Below, piece after piece: positions 1 to 6,006 of a stretch of 15,244 bases of DNA. Position 1 is the first letter of the stretch. Each line of letters opens with the position of its first letter. The stretch is from Leptospira sp. (GTDB lineage Bacteria; Spirochaetota; Leptospiria; Leptospirales; Leptospiraceae), in the NCBI GenBank assembly GCA_027531445.1, contig JAPZRK010000067.1, forward strand, positions 1 through 15,244, read 5' to 3'. Below the pieces are notes generated by a model. It did not search any database. It worked only from the letters and a program-made list of their open reading frames with translations, and was not told the DNA's origin. The position numbers and the translations under genes were made by a program.

Positions 1-1
1 T

Positions 2-625
2 ATCGAGGTCTCGATCGCTGATTTGATTGTGTTAGGTGGAAATGTCGGCATAGAGGAGTCTGCAAAACGAGCAGGAATCAAAGTTTCTGTTCCATTTGCG
101 CCAGGAAGAACTGATGCCACCATCGAGCAAACGGACGAGTATAGTTTTTCAGTATTAGAGCCAAAGGCAGATGCATTCCGAAACTTTTACGGCGAAGGCA
201 ACTACCTATCCCCAACCGAGATGTTAGTTGATAGATCAAATCTTTTAACGCTGACGATACCTGAAATGACAGTGTTAGTCGGTGGGATGAGATCCTTACA
301 AACAAACACTGGAAATTCAAAACATGGGATTTTGACAAATAGGCCTGGAGTGCTTTCCAATGACTTCTTTGTCAATCTACTCGATATGTCGACAAAATGG
401 CAAAAGTCGCCAACAACCGAAGGGGTATATGAGGGGATTGATCGAAAAACTGGTGCAAATAAGTGGACTGCGACATCGGTGGATCTTATCTTTGGATCGC
501 ATTCCGAACTTCGCGCAGTTGCGGAGGTATATGCTTCGGATGATAGTAAGGAAAAGTTTGTTAAGGATTTTGTTTCTGCATGGAACAAAGTGATGATGTT
601 GGATCGATTTGATTTGAAGAAATAA
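2..625 (+). CDS. katG: Catalase-peroxidase KatG, C-terminal part (5' end outside window)
   Basis: Bifunctional haem catalase-peroxidase that removes hydrogen peroxide. Only the last 207 residues are present; the frame is open from base 2, so the start lies to the left, and a full protein would be about 730 residues. What is seen is the C-terminal peroxidase-like domain, which in this family carries no haem and supports the active N-terminal domain. Recognisable family stretches are ADLIVLGGN near the start, PEMTVLVGGMR, GVLSNDFFVNLLDMS, and the ending VYASDDSKEKFVKDF followed by AWNKVMMLDRFDLKK. The haem ligands and the Met-Tyr-Trp adduct would be upstream and cannot be checked. The next gene, a HiPIP, starts 2 bases after the stop, so the two are probably one transcript. 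Having katG fits saprophytic rather than pathogenic leptospires (inference). Confidence 0.95.
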   Translation: MEVSIADLIVLGGNVGIEESAKRAGIKVSVPFAPGRTDATIEQTDEYSFSVLEPKADAFRNFYGEGNYLSPTEMLVDRSNLLTLTIPEMTVLVGGMRSLQTNTGNSKHGILTNRPGVLSNDFFVNLLDMSTKWQKSPTTEGVYEGIDRKTGANKWTATSVDLIFGSHSELRAVAEVYASDDSKEKFVKDFVSAWNKVMMLDRFDLKK

Positions 626-627
626 AG

Positions 628-1023
628 ATGAAACGATTTAAACGAAAAGACTTTTTGAAGGAGGCGGTCCAATTTGGATCGTCTCTACTTTTACTTTCCT
701 TCCTACCTAAATCCATTGTTGAGATAGAAGCAAAAGGTAAGGAGATATCAAATTCAACAAACAAAGCACCTTTACCAGATGGAGAGTCACCCGTTTCAGA
801 ATCCGACCCAACTTCCAGTGCACTAGGATTTCATCATGATGCAAAACAGACCAACTTTGTTCTATATCCAGAAAGAAAACTTCCGATTTCCTCCAATCAG
901 ATTTGCAAACACTGCTCACATTTTAAAAAAATAAATGAAGGGTGGGGGAAGTGCCAAATTCTTACGAATGGTGTAGTCAGTTCGAGTGGCTGGTGTTCCG
1001 CTTGGTCGAGTCGCGAAGGCTGA
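628..1023 (+). CDS. Exported high-potential iron-sulfur protein (HiPIP)
   Basis: A 131-residue small electron carrier with one [4Fe-4S] cluster, expected outside the cytoplasmic membrane. The C-terminal half matches HiPIP: ALGFHHDA (65-72), then C93-x2-C96, C109 and C123 in GWCSAW, the usual four cluster cysteines and closing motif. The N-terminus has KRKDFLK (5-11) followed by a hydrophobic stretch (about 15-27). This resembles a twin-arginine (Tat) signal with the second Arg replaced by Lys, and HiPIPs are normally Tat-exported with the cluster folded. A Ser/Pro-rich stretch (about 41-63) links signal and domain. The ATG follows the katG stop by 2 bases, with a purine-rich GAAGAAATAAAG just upstream. 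HiPIPs usually serve photosynthetic or respiratory electron transfer; pairing with a peroxidase suggests a redox or peroxide role here, which is inference. Confidence 0.9.
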   Translation: MKRFKRKDFLKEAVQFGSSLLLLSFLPKSIVEIEAKGKEISNSTNKAPLPDGESPVSESDPTSSALGFHHDAKQTNFVLYPERKLPISSNQICKHCSHFKKINEGWGKCQILTNGVVSSSGWCSAWSSREG

Positions 1024-1063
1024 GAGGAATTCAAATTTTTTATTTCCATTCATGGATTATTTG

Positions 1064-1072
1064 TGTTATGAT
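1064..1072 (+). promoter_or_regulatory. Possible extended -10 promoter element for the small lipoprotein gene
   Basis: The sequence TGTTATGAT fits an extended -10 (TG, one base, TATGAT; 5 of 6 to TATAAT). No good -35 is seen 16-18 bases upstream (TTCCAT at best). Initiation 6-7 bases downstream would fall on or next to the ATG at 1079, so the message could be leaderless, which would fit the absence of a Shine-Dalgarno sequence. This is pattern matching only. Confidence 0.3.
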
Positions 1073-1078
1073 ATCCGC

Positions 1079-1381
1079 ATGAATCAGAAACTATTTATGT
1101 TAAGTTTAACATTGTCCGTTGCATTGCTGAATTGTGGAATGTCGGGCAAGGAAATGGAAACGGCCAAAAAACACTTTTCAGATGCAGCCACAAAGCAGTG
1201 TGAATGTACAAAAATAAAGACCAGTGCCGATTTTAATCAAGAAGCATTTGCCCAGTGCACGCGGGAGTATGAAGACATAGTTAGATATATGAATGCTTTT
1301 TTTGACGTTGTCAAACCGAGTGACGCGGAAAAAAAAGAAGCGGCATCTGTGGCAGAGTCCATCCAACAGAATTGTAAATAA
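1079..1381 (+). CDS. Small cysteine-containing lipoprotein of unknown function
   Basis: A 100-residue predicted lipoprotein. The N-terminus is a short signal peptide with one Lys, a hydrophobic core and a lipobox LLNC, so Cys19 would be lipidated after cleavage. The mature part (about 82 residues) is charged, likely helical, and holds four further cysteines: C41 and C43 (a CEC pair), C60, and C99 one residue from the end. They could form two disulfides or bind a metal; the sequence does not decide. I chose the ATG at 1079 because it places the signal peptide at the very N-terminus. The frame is open back to 986, but that extension overlaps the HiPIP gene and would bury the signal peptide. I recognise no named family. 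The gene lies 55 bases after the HiPIP gene on the same strand and converges with the WG-repeat gene. Confidence 0.75.
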   Translation: MNQKLFMLSLTLSVALLNCGMSGKEMETAKKHFSDAATKQCECTKIKTSADFNQEAFAQCTREYEDIVRYMNAFFDVVKPSDAEKKEAASVAESIQQNCK

Positions 1382-1417
1382 TTGCCATTGCTAAAGTTGA
1401 ATGGATAGTCCGTTTAC

Positions 1418-2707
1418 CTATTTAGTGGTTGCTTCTTTTGCAACCCAGGCTAGGCCTTCATAAAAATCACCGCTCATATTGTTGGGTGGTGAAGAAAAGT
1501 TTCGAAAGGTCGGTGGAAATTTTTTATCTATCAATAAAGATAAATTTTTTGAGTGATAGTATCTTGAATAGTAAATCGTCTCTTTAGGATTCGACTCATT
1601 TTGGAAAACGATTCGAAAGTTTTCTTCATTTCCAGGTCGAATGCTGAAGATCTTTTCTCCACTTTCCAATCTTAGTTCAATTTTTTTCCCATTCATTGAA
1701 AAAAGTACATTGGTATTCAGTTGATTTGTTAGACTATTTTTTTCCTCATCACCAACAATGGAAATATTTGTATAGGGTATCAAACGTGCAGATTGAAACT
1801 GCATGTTAAATTGTTTTTTACCTTCCTTATTGATAAAGTATCTTGTAAATTTTTTATACGGAGGAAATTCTTTTTCTTTGTAAAATTCATCCACGACGGC
1901 AAAACCATTTTGGAAATCACTTGCCATTTTGTATCGAAGGGGCAAAACTTCTTTACCCGTTTTGTCTATATAGCCCCAAAGCCCATTCGGTTCTGTTTCG
2001 GATATCAAATAACAATCATTATATGGATTTGGTGTCGTGATTTGAACTGCGGCCAAACCTTCCTTGAAATCATTGACTATGGTGTATTTCGGCTCAATGA
2101 TCCATCTGTCATCCGTGTTCTTAAAACCCCACTTCCCGTCCTTACATGCTGGCAATAGACCTTCTGAAAATCCACCTGGTCCCGAATAATAAGAATACAA
2201 ACCATTATGATAGATTTTTTTTAAATCTTTGGTAAGGAAGTATTTATCGTAACGCCATGAGACTTGTTTGTATCTAAATTTTTCGGTAGCAACATTTGCG
2301 ACACCGTTTTGGAAAGTGGAGCCGTTATAAAATTTGGGTGGGATAAACCAGTTTCCTTTTTTGTCTATATACCCAAATCCTTTACCTGGAAATTCTTCGT
2401 TTTCAATCTCTACCGCGGCTACCACCGGATCCGATCCAAAGGATTTTGCAGTTAGAAATTGAAAGCCAATGACAACTTCTCCCTTGGCATTGATATATCC
2501 CCATTTCCCACCTAACTTTACTGGAGCCAAACCTTCACTAAAATCAAGCGCACCTTCAAATCCGAAAGGTATCACCATCTCTCCTTTTTGGTTCATAAAA
2601 CCAAAAGTATAAAGAGATTTTGGCGGATCAAATGCCTCAAAAAAGAGTGAAATACAAGACTGAAGTGAAATGAATGGAAGGATGATAAGGATTTTGATAC
2701 GACGCAT
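1418..2707 (-). CDS. WG-repeat lipoprotein
   Basis: A 429-residue predicted lipoprotein. The signal peptide MRRIKILIILPFISLQSC puts the lipidated Cys at 18. The mature chain consists of WG-type beta repeats, each with a (W/F)GYIDKxG part followed by a hydrophobic strand and an xFxEGLAxV part. Clear copies are at about 35-63, 68-100, 110-140, 192-222 and 243-273. A sixth begins at 290 (FINKEG), but its second half appears only at 414-422 (DFYEGLAWV), with about 100 unrelated residues between. Residues 141-178 form a smaller Tyr-rich spacer. WG repeats occur widely in bacteria and their molecular role is mostly unknown; binding or envelope association is inference. The gene has its own strand position: 168 bases separate it from the thiL stop upstream, and I could not pick a convincing promoter in that gap. 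No terminator is evident in the 36 bases shared with the convergent lipoprotein gene. Confidence 0.85.
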   Translation of the reverse strand: MRRIKILIILPFISLQSCISLFFEAFDPPKSLYTFGFMNQKGEMVIPFGFEGALDFSEGLAPVKLGGKWGYINAKGEVVIGFQFLTAKSFGSDPVVAAVEIENEEFPGKGFGYIDKKGNWFIPPKFYNGSTFQNGVANVATEKFRYKQVSWRYDKYFLTKDLKKIYHNGLYSYYSGPGGFSEGLLPACKDGKWGFKNTDDRWIIEPKYTIVNDFKEGLAAVQITTPNPYNDCYLISETEPNGLWGYIDKTGKEVLPLRYKMASDFQNGFAVVDEFYKEKEFPPYKKFTRYFINKEGKKQFNMQFQSARLIPYTNISIVGDEEKNSLTNQLNTNVLFSMNGKKIELRLESGEKIFSIRPGNEENFRIVFQNESNPKETIYYSRYYHSKNLSLLIDKKFPPTFRNFSSPPNNMSGDFYEGLAWVAKEATTK

Positions 2708-2875
2708 TCTATGAAATATATTTATCTTTCTATTTTGCGCTACCGATTATTTTAAATTCGATTCTACTTTTATAGAGTCTTGTAATCGTATTCCCGAAAG
2801 AACTCCGAGTATTTCCTTAGTGCATTTGGTTTAGAATTGAGCGTATGAGAATAAGATTAGCATATGGAATCGTAA

Positions 2876-3790
2876 TCAAAAATGTACAAAACCTTCACTA
2901 CTTGGTCTATATTTTTGCCCATCAAGAAGGAATGTAACCGAAAATTCAGATTTCTTTTTGGTATTTGACTTTATAAATTTTCCAATAGGAGTGATACTCA
3001 GATTTTTTATTTTCTTTGGAAGGTGGCTTTTTGATAAAATCAATAACTCCAATTCTTCTCCAGAGCTTAGAATTCCATCCCAACCTAGCATCTGCAAAGC
3101 GATCTTTGACACAGGCAGTGAGTTTAAATCGATTTCAAGGTGACCACATGATGCCTTTGCTAATTTCTTAGCATCTTGGATGAGCCCATCCGTTAAATCC
3201 ATACAAGCATGTATCTGAAATCGTGAAAGTGCAGGAACGATTGAGAGTCGCGAATCGGGCGTTAAGTGTTTTTTTTGGGCTAACTTAAATTTAGAATCAG
3301 GCCAATTTTGTTTGAGACTTTGGAGACCAAGTTCAGAATTTCCAATTGTTCCTGTAAGGTAAAGTGTATCCCCATCATTGCCACCATCTCTGAACCAGGC
3401 TTTTTTTGTTTTTCCAAAAAGAGTGAGAGTAAGGTGGGTAGTTTGGGAATAAAAAGTATCTCCTCCGACGAGCCGGATATGATACTTTTGAATCCGTTTT
3501 TTAAATGCCTTACTGAATTCAGAAACCCAACTTTTTTGTTTAGAAACATCTGACAGTCCGAGGTTCAAAAAACAGATATTTGGAATTCCACCAGAAGCCG
3601 CAATGTCAGATACATTCACTTCGATGAGTTTTTGGGCGAGTTGAGTCGGGTTCGACCAATTATGCAAAAAGTGAGTGCCTTCCACTAGAGAATCCGTGGT
3701 GACAAGAGTATTCGGTGGGATGAGATGGCAGTCGTCCAGGGGAGTTTGGTTTTTCGCAAAAAAGCTCTGGATGATTTCAGATTCCTTCAA
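2876..3790 (-). CDS. thiL: Thiamine-monophosphate kinase
   Basis: ATP-dependent phosphorylation of thiamine monophosphate to thiamine diphosphate, the last step of cofactor synthesis, in the cytoplasm. The 304 residues follow the ThiL order: LDDCHL (18-23, cf. GDDCAL in E. coli), TTDSLVEGTHF (31-41), VNVSDIAASG (58-67), LVGGDT (107-112), LTGTIGNSELGL (145-156), CMDLTDGLIQDA (196-207), and the usual ending GFVHF. It is slightly shorter than typical (about 310-340). One motif is altered: the expected GGEDYEL reads SGEELEL (243-249). The start is TTG at 3790, chosen because GGAG sits 5 bases upstream and the homology begins at once. It diverges from rplM with 74 bases between the starts. The other general thiamine genes are not in view. 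Confidence 0.88.
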   Translation of the reverse strand: MKESEIIQSFFAKNQTPLDDCHLIPPNTLVTTDSLVEGTHFLHNWSNPTQLAQKLIEVNVSDIAASGGIPNICFLNLGLSDVSKQKSWVSEFSKAFKKRIQKYHIRLVGGDTFYSQTTHLTLTLFGKTKKAWFRDGGNDGDTLYLTGTIGNSELGLQSLKQNWPDSKFKLAQKKHLTPDSRLSIVPALSRFQIHACMDLTDGLIQDAKKLAKASCGHLEIDLNSLPVSKIALQMLGWDGILSSGEELELLILSKSHLPKKIKNLSITPIGKFIKSNTKKKSEFSVTFLLDGQKYRPSSEGFVHF

Positions 3791-3799
3791 AGTTACTCC
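3791..3799 (-). promoter_or_regulatory. Ribosome binding site supporting the TTG start of thiL
   Basis: On the minus strand GGAG (3796-3799) lies 5 bases before the TTG at 3788-3790. This is the best Shine-Dalgarno sequence in the divergent spacer and decides the non-ATG start. Confidence 0.7.
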
Positions 3800-3864
3800 A
3801 ATAAATTTGTTTGACCTGCCGTGAAAACCGAAAATCCTGACAGAAAAGAGGAAATCTCGTACCT

Positions 3865-4317
3865 ATGGAACTATTGTCTAAACCCCACAAGACACCTTCT
3901 TTAAAAAAAGAAGAAACACAAAAACAGTGGTTTGTCGTGGACGCAAGTGAGAAGACACTCGGTCGCCTTGCAAGCCAAGTCGCTAGCCGTCTTCGTGGAA
4001 AACATAAGCCTACATTCACTCCCAATCAAGATTGTGGAGATAATATCATCATCATCAATGCCGCTAAAGTCAGTGTTACAGGTAGAAAGAGAGAGCAAAA
4101 GATCTATTACCATCACTCACGTTATCCAGGTGGTATGTCAGCTGTTCCATTTCATAAGCTCATCCAAGAAAATCCAGAACGAGTTCTCATGGAAGCCGTG
4201 AAAGGTATGTTGCCTAAGTCAAAATTAGGTGACCAAATGTTACGTAACTGTCGTGTTTTTGCAGGTGCAGATCACGATTTAGGTGCGCAGAAACCACTCA
4301 AACTGGAGTTAAAATAA
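3865..4317 (+). CDS. rplM: 50S ribosomal protein L13
   Basis: Large-subunit protein that binds 23S rRNA early in assembly. The 150 residues contain the family signatures WFVVDASEKTLGRLAS (22-37), RGKHKPTFTPNQDCGD (44-59), KVSVTGRK (68-75), YHHSRYPGG (81-89) and VKGMLPKSKLG (163 bases before the stop onwards). It is about 8 residues longer than E. coli L13, all at the N-terminus (MELLSKPHKTPSLKKEE), which is Lys-rich and reads as a genuine tail. The ATG at 3865 has AGAGGA about 12 bases upstream, a rather long spacing, and no better start codon is near. rpsI follows after 5 bases, the conserved rplM-rpsI pair. A TTGACC at 3811-3816 could be a -35, but I found no matching -10. Confidence 0.97.
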   Translation: MELLSKPHKTPSLKKEETQKQWFVVDASEKTLGRLASQVASRLRGKHKPTFTPNQDCGDNIIIINAAKVSVTGRKREQKIYYHHSRYPGGMSAVPFHKLIQENPERVLMEAVKGMLPKSKLGDQMLRNCRVFAGADHDLGAQKPLKLELK

Positions 4318-4322
4318 TTTAT

Positions 4323-4718
4323 ATGGCACAAAAATCTATTTGGGCGGTTGGTCGTCGCAAAACATCTGTTGCTAGAGCTAGAATTTCTGCTGGCACTGGT
4401 AAAATCACAGTCAATCAAAAAGACGTAAATGATTACATTCGTAATGGTGAACATTTGGTACGCCGTGCGCTTGAGCCTTTGTTTACATTGGACTCTCGTG
4501 ATAAATTTGATATTTTACTCAATGTAAGTGGTGGTGGTATTGTTGGCCAGGTTGGTGCGATCCGTCACGCGATTGCACGTGCACTAGTTGCATTCAATGA
4601 AGCACTTAAGCCGGCACTCAAAAAAGAAGGATTTCTTACTCGGGACAATCGTATGGTGGAACGTAAAAAATACGGTCTTCACAAAGCGAGACGTGGAACT
4701 CAGTTCTCGAAACGATAA
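4323..4718 (+). CDS. rpsI: 30S ribosomal protein S9
   Basis: Small-subunit head protein whose C-terminal tail reaches the P-site tRNA. The 131 residues, close to the usual 130, match throughout: WAVGRRKTSVARARI (7-21), GTGKITVN (24-31), SGGGIVGQVGAIRHAIARAL (69-88), LTRDNRMVERKKYG (105-118), and the basic tail KARRGTQFSKR with the terminal SKR typical of the family. The start follows the rplM stop by 5 bases; GGAG inside the end of rplM (about 14 bases upstream) is its only purine-rich signal, so translation may be coupled. A strong intrinsic terminator follows 26 bases after the stop. Confidence 0.98.
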   Translation: MAQKSIWAVGRRKTSVARARISAGTGKITVNQKDVNDYIRNGEHLVRRALEPLFTLDSRDKFDILLNVSGGGIVGQVGAIRHAIARALVAFNEALKPALKKEGFLTRDNRMVERKKYGLHKARRGTQFSKR

Positions 4719-4744
4719 AATTCCTATTTCCTCTTTTTTAATTG

Positions 4745-4774
4745 AAAGAGCCTCATTCGTGAGGCTTTTTTTTT
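4745..4774 (+). terminator. Intrinsic terminator of the rplM-rpsI operon
   Basis: A perfect 7-bp stem with a four-base loop, AGCCTCA-TTCG-TGAGGCT (4749-4766), runs straight into nine Ts (4766-4774). Upstream As (4745-4747) can pair with the T-run, so it may also act on the opposite strand. It is the clearest terminator in the window. The next gene starts only 19 bases after the T-run. Confidence 0.92.
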
Positions 4775-4793
4775 ATCCTCAGGTTGGAGAGCT

Positions 4794-5957
4794 ATGAATC
4801 TACTTTTGTTTTATACATCATTTGCCATAGGCACACTTGCCGGTAGTGCCTTTCTCTATAGCATGGTTATCTTTAGTCAGACGCTTACTGCTGGAAAAGG
4901 TTTTTCGGGGGTCGTGTTCTTCTTTCTCTTTTTGCCATTTCCGCTTTTTTTTCTTTATACAGGATACTTGCTGGATCGCTATCCGAAGAAATGGATTTTA
5001 CTGGGTTTCCAGTCGATCCACATGTTTGTTAGTTTGATACTTTTTCTTTTTACGGATGCTATTGGAGAAGTGCCTTATTTGCTTTTGGGGATTGCATTTC
5101 TGAATGGAATTGGCCTAACGACTGTTTTGCCAGGTCGAATGGCGATTTTAAAAGAAATCGCCCATTCTCACAGAGTTGTTTTTCACACAATTCTAGGAAA
5201 TTTGCTGATCATCGTTTGTTTTGGAATGAGTCCTCTTTTTGTTGGTGCACTAAAAGAAAATGGAAGTTTCAACGATGTATTTTTAATCCTTGCTTGTATG
5301 CACCTGGTTAGCATTGGTATGGCTATCTTTCTGAAGGTAAATTCCCAGCAAGCGGAAGTAAAACGATGGAATGTCTCTGAGGTGATTCAGTTTCTAACGG
5401 AAGACAAGGTTTCCAGACAGGTATTATTTGTTACTATCTTGAGTATGCTTGCTCTTGGACCTATCCAAGTTTTGCTTCCAAAATATTTAAGAGAAACACT
5501 TGCTTTAGGAGAACTTGCTAGAGGGACCGTGCTTGTGGCTTTTGGTCCAGGGCTTTTCGTTGGAGGAGTCCTTACTATATTTTTCCATCATGTCGAAAAG
5601 AAAGGCGTGGTATTACTCACCGCACTTGCAGTTTCTTCTCTTTTATTTATGGGTCTTGTACCGTTTGATCGTGTCCTTTTTACATCCATCTTTCTCTTTT
5701 TGTTTGGAGTTGCGGGAGGCATTATTTCCAGTCTTTTGCCAGCATTGCTTCAAAAAAGATCAAGCGACCAGATTCGTGGAAGACTCCTTTCTTTGTATAC
5801 AGTCTGTTTCCAATTCACACCTGCCGTTTCAGGTTTGGGTTCAGCCTTTCTGGGCGACATGGTGGGGATACCAAATGCATTTCTACTTATGGGCATTATT
5901 TTCTCTCTTCTTGCTCTTTCGGCAGTGTTTCTTTATTCAGAATTAAGGGAAAGTTGA
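4794..5957 (+). CDS. MFS (major facilitator superfamily) transporter, substrate unknown
   Basis: A 387-residue integral membrane protein with about 11-12 hydrophobic segments along its length. The loop after the second segment has GYLLDRYPKK (57-66), the MFS signature G-x-L-x-D-R-x-x-K-K. The second half has QKRSSDQIRGRLLSLY (320-335), like the Q..p...RGR..s.Y stretch of the MFS_3 drug/siderophore-exporter-like group. Between the halves is a hydrophilic loop (about 181-208). These features support secondary transport, more likely export than import, but give no substrate. The ATG at 4794 has GGAG 4 bases upstream (4786-4789). The gene sits between a ribosomal protein operon and alaS, and this neighbourhood does not explain it. 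With the rpsI terminator ending at 4774, its promoter must overlap the terminator or rpsI, or it depends on readthrough. A TAAAAT at 4716-4721 is a weak candidate. Confidence 0.85.
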   Translation: MNLLLFYTSFAIGTLAGSAFLYSMVIFSQTLTAGKGFSGVVFFFLFLPFPLFFLYTGYLLDRYPKKWILLGFQSIHMFVSLILFLFTDAIGEVPYLLLGIAFLNGIGLTTVLPGRMAILKEIAHSHRVVFHTILGNLLIIVCFGMSPLFVGALKENGSFNDVFLILACMHLVSIGMAIFLKVNSQQAEVKRWNVSEVIQFLTEDKVSRQVLFVTILSMLALGPIQVLLPKYLRETLALGELARGTVLVAFGPGLFVGGVLTIFFHHVEKKGVVLLTALAVSSLLFMGLVPFDRVLFTSIFLFLFGVAGGIISSLLPALLQKRSSDQIRGRLLSLYTVCFQFTPAVSGLGSAFLGDMVGIPNAFLLMGIIFSLLALSAVFLYSELRES

Positions 5958-6006
5958 GTTCTAATTTCCTTGCTATCCAAGCCAAAAACGAAATCTCTGT
6001 AAGTGT

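Noticed and set aside
202..672. Antisense open frame opposite katG
   Set aside because: It runs against a strongly conserved KatG domain and into the HiPIP start; no family features.
986..1078. N-terminal extension of the small lipoprotein back to 986
   Set aside because: It overlaps the HiPIP coding sequence and would bury the signal peptide and lipobox inside the chain.
1385..1404. Inverted repeat CCATT...AATGG between the convergent lipoprotein genes as a terminator
   Set aside because: Only 5 bp of stem with a 10-base loop, and no T-run follows on either strand.
2708..2875. Promoter or structured RNA in the gap between thiL and the WG-repeat gene
   Set aside because: Several TATAAA/TAAAAT-like hexamers occur on the minus strand but none has a matching -35; the short palindrome ACTCGGAGT has no loop and no T-run.
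3811..3839. TTGACC as the -35 of rplM
   Set aside because: No acceptable -10 at 15-19 bases; a promoter is expected in this spacer but cannot be placed.
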